Below, piece by piece: positions 11,047 through 22,345 of a stretch of 64,000 bases of DNA. The DNA comes from Hemerocallis citrina (Eukaryota; Streptophyta; Magnoliopsida; Asparagales; Asphodelaceae). The stretch's first letter is position 1, and every line of letters starts with the position of its first letter. The DNA lies in NCBI GenBank assembly GCA_017893485.1, contig CM030363.1, forward strand, positions 174,494,686 to 174,558,685. The letters run 5' to 3'. A program made the translations under genes and the position numbers. The notes beneath the pieces are model-generated. The model had not been told where the DNA came from. It saw only the letters and a list, made by a program, of their open reading frames with translations, and ran no database searches.

Positions 11047-11764
11047 GATGAGGATTTTGGAATTAGGGTTTAGGATTTGAATTGGATTTGGGAATTAGGT
11101 TTTTGGGCTTGAAAGGAGATTTGGAGTGGGAGTAGGTTTCGGTGAAGGAGGGGGGCTGATGGGGTGGTTGGATGATAAGGGAGAAGCAACGAGGGTGGTC
11201 GGTGGTGTGAGTGGCGACGGCGGTAAGGGGGATCTGGGTATTCGGGTTGGAGGAGAAGGGGCTTTAGGATGGTTAGGTGAAGGAGAAGGGAGGTTTCGGT
11301 ATTGATGGCTGAAGAAGAAGGGATTTTGATGAGGTTACGTGAAGAAGAAGGGGTTTGGGTGTCAGCTGAAGAAGAGAGAGGAAGTGGGGCTGTTGGGTTC
11401 GGGAAGAAAGAGAAAGAGAAGAGGGAGAGGGGTGTAGTCTAAGGTTACTCACAAACGCTAATAAATTCTTATGGTCTCACACACACAAGAGAAGAATGAA
11501 GAGCAAAAATCAAACACACAATAAATTTTTAATCAATCAAAAGCATTCTTTCTCATTAGTCTAAAGGCTTATATATAGGCTCAAAACAAATATCAAAACA
11601 ATTCTAAAAAATGCAGAAAATAAAGGGTGCAAATAGCAAAACTACTACATATGCCAAAACTAAAAGTGCTGAAATGAAAAAAAACTAGGCTAATAAAATA
11701 GTCATCCTAGACAATGCTTGCATTGATAGAACACCCAAAACATCTCGAACCAAAGTCCTCATCA
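11047..11764 (-). mobile_element. Family C 3' LTR, truncated
   Basis: Read on the - strand it starts TGATGAGGACTTTGGTTCGAG at 11764 and is truncated at 11047. It aligns closely with the 5' LTR at 44706-45927: the same 'gcagaaaataaa..gtgcaaatagcaaaactactacatatgcc' block, the same TATA region, and the same GA/CT-rich leader (11090-11440). About 420 bases of its 3' end are missing compared with that copy. The upstream pol frame runs about 19 codons into this LTR before its stop at 11707, an arrangement known from CRM-group retrotransposons. Confidence 0.7.
11569..11579 (-). promoter_or_regulatory. TATA box of family C LTR
   Basis: - strand sequence GCCTATATATAAGCC. It is at the same place in the LTRs as CCTATATATAGG at 61769-61780 and 'aggcctatatagact' at 45728. 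Confidence 0.55.
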
Positions 11765-12825
11765 TTCTCTCTGGGAAGGAGAGAGCTAGACCCAGTCAAG
11801 TTAAAACCAATGCTCATGTCATAGTACTGCAAAAGGCCAGGATCCAAGCGCTGGATTTTTTCATGATCAACCCAAGTGTCCTCCGACTCCGGCTTGTTCT
11901 TCCATCGTACCAAATACATATGAATATCGCCATCTATAGTAGAGATTATCTGATCATCAAAAATATTATCCAATTTTTTTTTCGACGGGTAAGTAGTGTC
12001 AGGTAAAGGGGGAAATATGAGAATCTCATCAGTAGGCTACAGGATAGGCTCTTCTATAAGAGAATTTCTAGGTTTAAATTCTAGGCCTTCATAAGGTACT
12101 AGATCTTCAATATTGAAAGTCTTACTTATGCCTAAACCTTCAGTAATGTCAAGACATAGGCATTATCATTGATTTTATACAAAATTCTAAATGGGCCTGC
12201 AGGACGTGCATTTAATTTCTTTACGGACCCAACTGGGAACCATTCTGGACGATTCTGAACCATCACCTCGTCACCAACATCAAAAGTTTTAAATGTCCTT
12301 CCAGTATCTTCTAGTATCTATCATTAACTTGTAGTTAAAACTATTCTCATTAATTTTCTTGGAAAGTTCTCTATGCAAGTCATTAATGCGGGATGCAAAT
12401 GTGGATGCATACTCTGAGACTCTATGATGTTCTAACATGGGGATAAGATCTATGGGCTGCCTAGGACGATGACCATGTACAACTTCATGTGGTTTAATGT
12501 CAATGGTTCTATTATATGATGTGTTGTAGGAAAATTCACCAACAATTAAATTTAAGTCTCAAGTTCCTAAATTTTCTCCCACAAGAGTATGCAAGAGATT
12601 GCCAAGACTCCGAGATAACCACGATTTGTCCATCAGTCTGTGGATGGAAGGCGGAAAAGAATTTCAGCTTCGTTCTCATCTTGTGCCATAGGGTCTTTCA
12701 AAAGTAACTGGTGAATTTCACATCTCTATCAGACACAAATTGTTTTTAGCAACTCATGTAGCTTCACAATATTATCGAAGAAAATTTGAGCTACATGAGA
12801 TGTATCGAAAGTTTTCGAACATGGG
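11707..12825 (-). pseudogene. Family C pol fragment: integrase core to chromodomain
   Basis: Ty3/gypsy integrase remnant. From 12825 the - strand encodes, with frame breaks, the end of the integrase core (a 'FHPQTDGQ' segment near 12640), then the conserved stretch 'GHRPRQPIDLIPML' near 12450, and finally the intact frame 11973-11707 with a chromodomain-like motif (YLVRWKNKPESEDTWVDHE, then LDPGLLQYYD). Reverse transcriptase, RNase H and the start of integrase are absent because family A sequence replaces them at 12826. The product would guide integration through chromatin binding, but the stops make it non-functional. It pairs with the gag fragment at 43528-44400, which has the same orientation and family. 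Confidence 0.8.
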
Positions 12826-13288
12826 AAGAAGTGGACCTTCTATATCTTTAATTTTCAAATCGTATGTATAATTAATATAGTTACCATACAAATTATTTTA
12901 TGGTATTAATTTGTTATACATAATTATTTTATATATTGTCTATACTTTAACTAAATTTTATTCTCGTTTATTTTTCAAACTGTTATCGAATAGTCTTCTT
13001 TTAAATTGCTAATTCAACTTTTGTCATACAGTACCAAATCAGTTTGCGATTTTGATCATTCTACCGCTTATTATTTTGATGAATTTTGACTACTAAATCT
13101 ATTTATAAATTATTCATTGACTATGTTTTCCTTTATTGCGTTATTTTCCGAACTAACCACAATTAATGTCTTAATTTATTTTTCCTTTTCATCTAGTACT
13201 TTACCTAACACTATTTTTATGGAACTTCTTTCAATCTATACTACCTTTTATGGTCACATTACTTTCCTTATGTTATTTTCCTAGTTTT
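12826..13288 (+). mobile_element. Family A internal non-coding region, fragment
   Basis: Very similar over its whole length to 28124-28588 ('cttctatatctttaattttcaaatcgtatg', 'tcataca gtaccaaatcagtttgcg', 'ccttatgttattttcctagttttcttg'). It joins family C pol directly on the left. On the right it joins LTR sequence at 'cttgttt', where the two family A segments share a few bases. No coding sequence. Confidence 0.7.
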
Positions 13289-13508
13289 CTTGTTTGTTAA
13301 AGTATTTAAGAATCGTTATACTTTCGGCATAGAGAGGATGGCCGTGTATAATATTTTGTCGGTTGTAAGTAATTGACGTACCCACAGTTTTATATGCAGG
13401 ACTTGGAATTTACAAGAAGATATAAAGATGGATTTGATGCTGATGTTTACTTAAATGCTAAAGTTGTTACAGTTGTACATTTATCATTGTTGTATTTTAT
13501 TTATTCCG
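13289..13508 (+). mobile_element. Family A LTR fragment (R/U5 side)
   Basis: Matches 43186-43400 almost base for base ('gtttgttaaagtatttaagaatcg', 'cccacagttttatatgcaggacttgg', 'gttgtattttatttattc'). It breaks off inside the LTR and is joined to the 3' end of pol at 13509, so the body of this element was deleted between U5 and pol. Confidence 0.8.
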
Positions 13509-13697
13509 CCAGAGGATTTGCAGTTAGATTTGAGCTATGCAGAGCGTCCAGTAGAGATTGGGGATCGTCGAGAGAAGGTCTTGAAAAATAAGACAATACC
13601 TATGGTCAAGGTTATTTGGAGGAACCAAATTGTTGAGAAGGCCACTTGTGAATCAGAGGAAAAGATGAGGAGAGACCACCCTGAGTTTTTCAACTAA
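13509..13697 (+). pseudogene. Family A pol C-terminus (Tekay-like chromodomain end)
   Basis: The last 62 or so codons of a Ty3/gypsy polyprotein, ending at the TAA after 13694. The frame reads through 'VLKNKTIPMVKVIWRNQ' and 'EKATCESEEKMRRDHPEFF', the C-terminal integrase/chromodomain signature of Tekay/Del-type chromoviruses. The same segment appears in element D (33738-33830) and B (49476-49600). It has no start of its own because the rest of pol was deleted. The sequence downstream, with a 'tccgaggacggaact' motif (13770) and a polypurine tract, is the normal 3' flank. Confidence 0.85.
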
Positions 13698-13790
13698 AAA
13701 ATAAAAATAAAAATTGTACACTCTTTTCTTTTCTTTGCTATCTTTGTCTTTTCTCACTCTTAAGTGTAGTTCCGAGGACGGAACTATTTT

Positions 13791-13803
13791 AAGGAAGGAG
13801 TGT
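13791..13803 (+). promoter_or_regulatory. Polypurine tract of family A
   Basis: AAGGAAGGAG directly before the LTR start at 13804, preceded by the conserved 'tccgaggacggaact' element. It corresponds to aagggggggg at 28781-28790. It primes plus-strand DNA synthesis in LTR retrotransposons. Confidence 0.7.
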
Positions 13804-14310
13804 TGTAACATTCCGTATTTTATTTTAATTAAAATTACATTTTTTAGTTTTTGCACGTATGATGCACGTGCTAATTTTTCCATCTTTATTTTTCTTACTC
13901 TCATTTATTATTTTAGCATGCATGAGTCTTTGTATTTAGCCTTTCATTAAACCCATGGACCTAAGAATAGACTCTAGCCCACTAGACTAATTAATTAATT
14001 AATTAAAAAGAAAGCCCGGCCACAAGACAAGCCCATTTAATTAAATCCAATTTTTGGTTGTGCATGGACTCACACATGACATGTAACAACTTTTTAATAC
14101 ACATATTAGAACTATAGGATTTCTATTTATTTTTGTATGTGTGTGTGTGCATGTGTGGAGAGGGAGAGAGAGAAACCGGTTTAGAAGAGAGAGGTCGGGA
14201 TTGATTGGGGAGTTGGAGAATGTGGAGAGGTGGAGAAAGTGGGAAAGTGAAAAGGTGAGTGGGTATTTATTATGTGGATGAAATTTGCATTTTAGCCATT
14301 CTTTTATCCC

Positions 14311-14320
14311 ATAAATATAC
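14311..14320 (+). promoter_or_regulatory. TATA-like box of a family A LTR
   Basis: ATAAATATAC followed by 'ccctctttttcttctcact', a CT-rich leader. Family A LTR at 62270 has TATAAATA at 63046 at the comparable position. Confidence 0.45.
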
Positions 14321-15120
14321 CCCTCTTTTTCTTCTCACTTCACACCAAAACAAAAGAAATCTATAGAAGAAAAAGAAAGAGAGTTAGAGAGTGTTCTTGT
14401 TGCATTGGAGGCTTATTGGAGTGCTCTTGCTAGGAGAATGACTAGGAGTTGCTTGTTGGAGCTAGGAGTCCCTAGAAGTTGTGTCTCATCTTGTTTGCAA
14501 GTTCTTCATAAGAGGTGGGTGATCTTGTGCTTTTTAAATGTAGGAAATGCATGCTAGTATGTTAAATGAATAGTATAGATAAATTTGATATGATAAATGT
14601 AGAACAAATCCATGTTATTGTGTTGTACTATGAATTGAAGAAATTTTGTTATGATTAAGAAACTAATTGCTATCATGTTAGTTAGAAATGAGGAAACAAA
14701 ACATTGAGTTATTGCCATGAACAAACGTGCTTGTTAAATTTGCAAATGTCGAAATATAAAATTGTATGAAAATTGTTGAGACTTCTCTTATAGTAAAAAA
14801 ATGAAATTTTGTGAAGTTAAATTGATACACATAGATTCATTTAATTAGTTGTAAGAGATACAAATTTGCTATTTTGATTAAATCAAAGAAATGCAATTCA
14901 TGTTCACTAATGAGAGAAATTGAATTCGAAAATGTAGATATAGTGTATAAAATATCAGTGAAGAATTCGTGAGTTATTGTTGTTAAGAAAACTCAGTCTA
15001 GATGAGATAATTACAGTCCATTAAAAAGATTAGATCGATCATATATATGAGTTTGTGAAATAAACTAGTTACTGTGCCAGCTGAACAAAAGCATAACAAT
15101 ATAATTTGAGATCAGTAATC

Positions 15121-15420
15121 GCACTTGGACTTCTTGGTTAGTCGGTGCACCATAAGTCGGTATTGTAGCATGCTGGAAGTCCTGGGTTTGAAACTTGTTA
15201 GGCCCCTTTTATTTTGTTTTCATTTAATTAAATCCAAAACCCGAGAGTCGGTATTTAGGGATTTTGATCTGTCATTATGACATAGAAGTCTCTTGGACTT
15301 CTTGGTTAGTGGGTGAGCCTTAAGGCTATCACTGTGTGGTCGGGGGTGCCTGGGTTCGAAACTGTCAGCACCACTTTGTTTGTTTGTTTTTTTTTTTTTG
15401 TTTTTTTGTTTTTTTTTGAC
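15121..15420 (+). repeat. Two tRNA-like modules in a family A LTR
   Basis: A-box-like TGGTTAGTCGG (15135) and TGGTTAGTGGG (15303), 168 bases apart. B-box-like GGTTTGAAAC (15185) and GGTTCGAAAC (15353), each 50 bases after its A-box. Both share 'acttcttggttagt' and are followed by T-rich runs (15205-15220 and 15377-15430), like pol III terminators. The second module (about 15293-15375) is the most tRNA-like of the window. Confidence 0.6.
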
Positions 15421-15896
15421 TTTTTTGGTTTTTAAATGAGTTCCCATGCAATAAAAATTTGGGGAAAATTTCTAATATTCCTATAAAATGATATAGAATT
15501 ATTAAAAATAGTTTTAGAAATTTTCATGTATATTTTGAGAGCTTAAAAGTGAAATTGAGATAAAAAAGATGAGTTGATGACTTCAAATTTATTTATTTAA
15601 GAGTATGTCATTTATTCTTAGAAGAAAGTAAAATATTGTTATGTAAATTGATTTCTCTTGAATAGATTATACACTTATTTAAGAAATACTTGATGTGGTT
15701 TGAGATATATTGCATGTGATTGAACTGCTAAAGAGATTTTAAAGTGGGTGAATCTATGTTCATGAAAAGCAACATTGTTTTTAAAGAATTGTGAATGAAT
15801 AAATGAATCAGGAATGATGCTAAGATATGACATTGATTAAATTGTGAATAAGTTGAAGATAAGAATACATTAAGTTTAATACATGATTATTGAAGG

Positions 15897-15901
15897 GTAT
15901 G
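15897..15901 (+). repeat. Target-site duplication GTATG, left copy
   Basis: Repeated at 20803-20807. The pair bounds the family B element 15902-20802 and shows it entered as one unit. Confidence 0.9.
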
Positions 15902-16860
15902 TGTCACGCCCCGCTTCCCGGAATACAGGAACACAGGCACGTAACTGAGGCCCAGCGAATGATATAAGTATGCCAACTCATATCATCCATAAGCCGTATC
16001 AGTCTTAGCTCAACAATATAAGAAAACTTAATCACAACCACGCAGGAAACATGATCACATAAACGAGAATGAAATTCCATAACCAATTCTGGAATATAAA
16101 GACTTACCAAATAACTCGAGAGACTCCTGCTCCAATTGTAGGAGATCTGCTTATCAATGCCTCCTAGAAATTCTCTTTGTGCACCTGTGCTTGATTATCT
16201 AAAAAGAAAGAATAATTTGTCCTTAGAGCAAGTACGGACAGCAAGTAGTGAAAAGCAGAGAGTAAGGAAACAGGTTACATGAAGAATATGAATCAAGATC
16301 AAATTGCAAGGACAATAATGGTGCTAGTAACAACGGTCTTAATAAAATATATATGTCAATTTATGTTCATTAGAGTGTCATTTCTCCTATCTAGTGCACG
16401 TACTTCTGTGTCCCATGTGTGCCGTACCACAGGTTCGGTGCACGCAAAACAGTGTACGTTTGAGACATAGTGGTGGGGTCTACAGAGCGTGTACTCGGTT
16501 TCAATAACAATCATTTACCATTTGCAATCAATCCATTTCCAATTATTCAATCAATCATTCACAATCATTACTTCTCTTTCCATTTCAATACGATATCAAT
16601 ATAGGCCTTACCGAGTACATTTTCTGAGATTTCCCACTACTAGGTCAACCCTTATAAACCCCGGCTTGTTTAGTATTTTATTATTAAATCATATAAGAAT
16701 AAAATCAAAATACAACTTGGGCTTGAAATAAATTACTAAACAATTGGGTTCATAAAAAAATGGTTTAATAAATAAATTTTTGGGAAAATAGTTATAAGAT
16801 ATTAGAATTTAAATAAGGAAAAATACTTTAAAATAGGTATTAATGAAAACAGGGGTTACA
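15902..16860 (-). mobile_element. Family B element: 3' LTR, internally deleted
   Basis: A 959-bp LTR ending in GGGGTTACA at 16860 and starting TGTCACGCCCCGC at 15902 (forward reading). Its last 170 bases (from 'aataaaatcaaaatacaac', 16688) differ from 20636-20802 at only about three sites. Its first 780 bases are far more diverged from 17376-18400. The roughly 2.2 kb between those parts in the other LTR, including the GC-rich leader, is missing here. Confidence 0.8.
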
Positions 16861-17375
16861 AATCCTACCCACCTTACAATAAATTTCGTCCTCGAAATTT
16901 AAGTAAGCGGTATATAGGATAGGGCAAAAGCAAGCCATGGGATAACAAAATAGAGAGTTTCAAAGGGAATGAACAAAGTGGTGGCAATACCCGAATTTGA
17001 AGAGAATACGGCAAGAAAGAAATAATAGCATGATATTCAATATTGAATCAATCAATGGGAATGAATGCAAGTGCAGATGAATGATGACTCAAGAATTGGA
17101 AGGCGACAAAATAACAAAATACCAGCGATCGCATTTCCTGGAGAGTGGCAGCAATATTCACTGATGTCTCGTCCCTGGGCGGGGGGTCGAAGTATCCTTA
17201 CTAGCCATAGTCTGCAAAACCATCAAGTTAGTAAGTATCCAGGTTGGTTATTTATTATCCATGTGATTAACGTGGTGCGCATGTTGTTGAGTTAACATAA
17301 TTGAGTCAAGCATGTCTAATGTATTAGTCAACTAACACATTAGCCATAACCTGGCTCTGATACCACTAAAAACCT
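16861..17375 (-). mobile_element. Family B internal remnant (pol end, gag start, PBS region)
   Basis: Only 515 bases lie between the two LTRs. The left end has the pol-3' motif complementary to 'GAATTTCGAGGACGAAATT' style sequence (16880-16900). Near 17206 the - strand has an ATG followed by about 16 codons resembling the B gag start and then a stop. Almost the whole gag-pol is therefore deleted, so this element depends on others for any movement. Confidence 0.7.
17350..17365 (-). promoter_or_regulatory. Primer binding site (initiator tRNA-Met)
   Basis: - strand TGGTATCAGAGCCAGG, complementary to the 3' end of plant initiator tRNA-Met, ten bases inside the 5' LTR. It sets the element's orientation to the - strand. 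Confidence 0.85.
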
Positions 17376-20300
17376 TGTCACGCCCCGCTTTTCAGAATAC
17401 GGAATCACGGGCACGTAACCGAGGCCCAGCGAATGATGCGAATACATCATTCATAAGCTGTATATTTAACTCAACAACAAGATAATAATTTCAACCACGA
17501 TAACATATAAAATTACAACAGGATAACAAAGTACATGAATATTACATGAACCAACAACTGGAAAGAAATATAGTTACGGGTCAAACACGCCCGAATTACA
17601 ACAAAATTACATGAATAAAACATAAACTAAAATAACATGAGATTAAACAAGACTAGAATCTCTGTTCGACAATACCTTCGGGTAGTTCTCCATCTGGGCC
17701 TGCAAGTATATTATTACAAGGGAAAAGAGACAAGAAGGTACCCGTTAATGCAAGTCACGGGCCGCAAGAGAACAAGCTAACGGGACAATAATAGAATAAA
17801 ACAAAAGCAGGAAAGAACAGAGAATCAAGAATAATATGATAGAGCAAATACAACATATAACAAAATCAAGAACAAGATATCGTGGAACAAATAGCATGCA
17901 TGTGAACAATTTAATAATCCATAGTAACATGTAACATGTAAACGAGTAAGCAAGTAAACGTGTCAACATGAACTAGTAACATATAAACAAGTAAACAAGT
18001 CATCATAACCATGTAACATGTAAACGGATCATGCAATTGTACGTTTCAATGTCATGTCTTTTATTAACCTAACTAGGTAGCACTTCATGCATCCCATACT
18101 ACATGGTTGCTACTCGCAATCAAGTGAACGTTTAGACTAGTGGTGGATTCTATAGGTCACGTACTCGGAAAAGTTGTATCTTGTTCGAGATACGTGCATG
18201 TGGAACATGTAGTGTAACTTGTAGCGTGAAACATGTCAAGTAAACCTGTAATTTAGCAAACTTGTAACTTGTAACTTACAAATTTGCAGCGAGGAACCAC
18301 CAGCCCCCGTCCGAGTACGCTCTTCTATATTGCCAACTACTAAATCTTTTCCCTTTATACCCCGGCTTGTTATCGTTTTAATTACAATTTAAACATGAAC
18401 CAAAAACTACATGCAACAACAGGGACGGGTAACATGGCAAGGGTAACATGACAAGATCAAGTATCAAGACTTATACGAGGCAGGAAACATATTTCAGGGC
18501 TTATAAAATATGTGATGCAACTAATGGCATGCATAACACTTAGACAAGAATAGAGATATTATAATAACATGCAACCTAGGAACAACCAATTCATGCAGAA
18601 TATCATGTATAATAGTATATATGTGTATCGTGTTCATGCAACGGACATGGCTACAAGGTATTCGTGATCTTGTACGAATACGGGATACGGATCATGTATG
18701 GAAACGGTTATCAATTCGACTTATGAATGCGAATTGGAGTCCAAAAATAATATACTTGCAGTATTTTTACAAAGACTTGTACTAGAACAAATAAAATTGT
18801 ACAAGAGACACTTGCCTGTTAGTTGATGACGATGAATTTAAAGATAGAATAACGGGATCAGTATCCCGGGCAGTAGATCACGTGCGAGGTGTGTGGCAGC
18901 CACGCCAAGTCAGCAACTCCAATAATTCGAACAACAATCAAGTAATCCAATCCCTTCAATAGCTCCAAATAGCAAAACTCTAAACAGCAACAGCAACAAT
19001 CCCAAAGCAACTCCAAATGGAAACTAGCTCCAAACAGTAAATACTCCACTCCAATCACAATAAACACTAACACAACTTCCAATGCAATTGTCTAATCCCC
19101 ACAGCACCAAACACCTCAATATCCAACAGCAAAATCACAATTCCCAACCTTTTCTTCTTCTTTTTCTCAGAACACAGAGAACAGAGAGAGAGATAGAAGA
19201 GAGAGAGAGAGGGAGCGAACGGGAGAAGTGGGCGGGCCGCGATCGACGAGGGCGAGCGGGAGAAGAGGGCTACGACTCCGGTGAGCGACGGCGGAGGTTG
19301 AGGGCTCAGGCGGCGCTGGTCCTTCGACGGAGGCGGAGCTTCGATGGTAATGGTGAGGGAAGGTGAACGAGGAGATGTCGAGGACTGGCTCTTGGAGGCT
19401 TCAAGGTTGAAGACGAACGGCGGGCGGGACGAGCGGGGCGGCTGCGAACGGCGACTGTGGAGTCGCGGCTTGACTGCGAGACGAGGTGTCGTGGAGGAAC
19501 GGGGAGGAGAGACGGCGTCGATGTGGTGGAAATGAAGGGCGACGTGGGAGGAGAAGGTGGAGAGCAGCGGTTGAGTCGCCGAGGTTGGAGTGTCGAAATA
19601 TGGAGCTTCGGCAATGGTTGGGGCGAGCAGCGACAGGAGGTGGGTGCCGCGACTGGAGGTCGCGACGCTGCGGCGTGGTGAGCGGCGCGTCGACGGAGGA
19701 GTCGAGGGGAGACGGCGACGGCAAGGCCAGGGACTGGCGGCGGAGACTTGAGCGAGAGGCAGCTTCGACGGTGCTTCAGCTTCGGCGAGGTTGGTTGAAG
19801 ACGGAGGGAGAACGCGAGCGGCGGAGGCGGAGAGGCTCGACTGTGGATGTTGACTGAGGTGAAAGGGGAGTTCAGCAGCGACGGAGAACTCGGGGATCGA
19901 AGTCGAGGCTGGAGGCGATGACTGGACTCGAGCAGAGTGGGCGATGGGGGCGAGCGGCGGTCTGAGGTGGTCACGATGGCTTCAAGCGGAGCTCCGAGCG
20001 AAGGGGAATGGCGACGGAGTGGAAGATGGAGGAGGAAGAAGATGGGAAGAGTTGGGTTGTTGTTTGGTTTCTCTGTTTGGTGGAGAAACAGAGAGGGAGA
20101 GAATGGGGGAGGGAGTGATAACGGGAGAGATAGAGAACGAGAAATGGATTATTAATATAAATAAAGTAATGGAGTAACAGGTGTGAAAGAGAGTGGGGCA
20201 GTTATTAGATTATGGGGGAAAGTGCTGGTACGGGAATTGAGGAGTGGGGAGGAGTTGGAGTACGGGACAGAAAGTGGGTGAGGAGAAAATATTGTATACG

Positions 20301-20802
20301 GGGGTGGTGTGGAATAGTAATCTGTACAATATATGGGTTCTGGGTTTATTGGATGGGCTTGGGCTTGGGCTAAAAATGGGTTTAAAATATTTAAATAAAA
20401 CAAATAGGATGTTGGGCTAAATTTTTGGGCTCAAATTAATTTAATAAAATTAAAACACGAAATTGGGTTTCAATAATTGGGCTTATAACAAAATAAAATA
20501 ATAATTAGGGTATTGGGCTAACCAATTGGGCTTAGATTGATTAATTAAATAAATAAGATCAAAATACAAGTTTGGGCTTTAGATTAATTTAATAAAATCA
20601 AATAGGAATTTGGGGTTAGAATAAACAATTTGATTTCAGAATAAAATCAAAATACAACTTGGGCTTGAAATAAATTGCTAAACAATTGGGTTCATAAAAA
20701 AATGGTTTAATAAATAAATTTTTGGGAAAATAGTTATAAGATATTAGAATTTAAATACGGAAAAATACTTTAAAATACGTATTAATGAAAACAGGGGTTA
20801 CA
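17376..20802 (-). mobile_element. Family B element: 5' LTR, full length
   Basis: A 3427-bp LTR, reading from 20802 to 17376 on the sense strand. It carries a TATA box (20151-20161), a long GC- and purine-rich stretch 19080-20150 (CT-rich on the sense strand), and the conserved 'gaataacgggatcagtatccc' (18846). Overlapping ORFs in the GC-rich stretch, up to 222 codons (19306-19974), are Pro/Ser/Arg-rich low-complexity translations with no domain. I do not call them as genes, although the sense-strand leader could be translated. Confidence 0.85.
20151..20161 (-). promoter_or_regulatory. TATA box of a B LTR
   Basis: - strand TTTATATTAAT, followed by a pyrimidine-rich leader (complement of 20045-20145) with 'CTCTATCTCTCCCG' and 'CTCCCTCTCTG' runs. 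This is the plant TATA plus CT-rich initiator layout. Confidence 0.55.
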
Positions 20803-21891
20803 GTATGAGTACTCATGGATTCTTGTACATGAAAGATTGTGATCTAGAGTTTAGTGAGACCTCGGGTACCGGCATTGTTGAATTAAAAGATTTGAGTTAT
20901 ATTTTTTAGATATGGCCATGGAGCTATCTCGGTATTTGTGATTAAGTCCGGTATGGGGTAAAACTAACTCTAGATATGATAATTTATTCATGTCTTGAAC
21001 TTAAGATCTAGGCACATAAGTGAAGATGTAGTAAACTTGGGCAAACGTAAGCAGGGCACTCTATATAGTCGAGTGGTGGATTCCGGGACTATAGACCCAG
21101 TCGGGCGGAGGATTCCGGGACTGTGGTTGCTTCGTGGGAGATGAGCTTTTATTTTAAATCTAGGACTATGCTTAGTTGGGCAGATAGTTTGCCGTACTCC
21201 AATGTATATACGTAAACCGGGGCTAGAGGGGCACTTGCGGAACGTTCGCACGACAAGAAGTCTGTTATAACAGTCGGGCGGTGGACTCCGGAACTGGGAT
21301 CCGTACTCATGGAATGATCTAAACTTTGTTTTATTACTGGGTAGTTTTCATGGCGAGGAGTCGAACCCTTTAATGTGGAGTACGTAGGTACTTACCCTCG
21401 GACCTATGTAGTATGGGATGCATCGAATCCGAACAAGTATGCATTAGAGTCATCTTAGTATAAAATATATGTATTAGGCATTAAGGCATTGCATACACTT
21501 ACATGTTTAGAGTAGTCACATTTAACACTTTATTTGCATTTAAGTTTGTGGTTTGTTAAAGTATTAAGATCGTTATATTTTCGGCACGGAGAGGATGGCC
21601 GTGTATAACATTTTTGTCTGTTATAAGCAACTGACGCACCCACAGTTTTACATGCAGGAATTGGATTTTCATGAAGATATAAAGTTGATATGCTGCTGTT
21701 GATTTATTCAAATGTTAAAGATGTTGCAATTGTATAATTTTTCATTATTGTACTTCATTTTACCTTCTGCTGTGTAAATAAATGTAAAGGACTCTGTTGT
21801 ATTATAAAAAGTTTAAATTTTCTTGTAAAATTGTACGAAGTAAAGTGTAAAGATCATGTGGAACTTTGAATTCAGCCTTATTTGGAATTCG
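20803..21891 (+). mobile_element. Family A LTR, second segment
   Basis: Starts with the second GTATG. Continues the LTR through 'ggggctagaggggcacttgcgg' (21221), 'gaatccgaacaagtatgcatt' (21425), and 'cccacagttttacatgcagg' (21640). Breaks at TCG (21889-21891), where a CACTA element inserted ten bases before the LTR end. Confidence 0.8.
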
Positions 21892-22345
21892 CACTACAAC
21901 ATATATGTCATTTGATAGTATTTTGTAAATGCTATTAAAGACATATGACAGCATTTTGCAAACGCTGTCAAAGCCCCCGCTATGGTAAGTTTATAGCGTT
22001 TCCACGAAACGCTATGAAAAGCACGGCGTTTCGAAAACGCTATAAAAACCATAGCGTTTCGACAAACACTATGGTATTTATAGCATTTTCAAAACGCTAT
22101 AAATAGGATAGCGTTTCGAAAAATGCTATGGTTTTTATAGCGTTTTGAAAACGCTATAAAAACCATCAAAACACTATAAAAACCATAGCCATTCGACAAA
22201 CGCTATGGTTTTTATAGTGTTTTCAAAATGCTATAAAAACCATAGCGTTTAACGAAACGCTATTGTATTTGTAGTGTTTTCAAAACGCCACGCCTTTAAT
22301 AACGTTTCAGAAACGCTATCCTTTGTAAGAGCAATGTTTTTTTCT
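21892..22345. repeat. CACTA left subterminal repeat array
   Basis: Terminal repeat followed by more than a dozen direct and inverted copies of a motif based on ATAGCGTTT-C-AAACGCTAT. Arrays of this kind bind the TNPA-like factor in CACTA elements. Confidence 0.85.

Larger units (their letters stand above)
13804..15901 (+). mobile_element. Family A LTR, first segment
   Basis: Starts TGTAACATTCCG after the polypurine tract. Includes a promoter-like ATAAATATAC (14311), an 'aggagttgcttgttggagctaggagtccctag' leader block, and two tRNA-like modules. Interrupted after 15901 by the B element with a GTATG duplication. Continues at 20803 and 27628, giving an LTR of about 3.2 kb. Confidence 0.8.

Noticed and set aside
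15293..15375. A true tRNA gene
   Set aside because: A-box- and B-box-like motifs are present, but I cannot fold a convincing acceptor stem and anticodon arm, and the sequence is repeated in other LTRs. Kept as a tRNA-like module.
19306..19974. 222-codon Pro/Ser/Arg-rich ORF on the - strand
   Set aside because: It lies in the GC-rich leader of a B LTR, with overlapping ORFs in several frames, low complexity and no domain. Explained by base composition.
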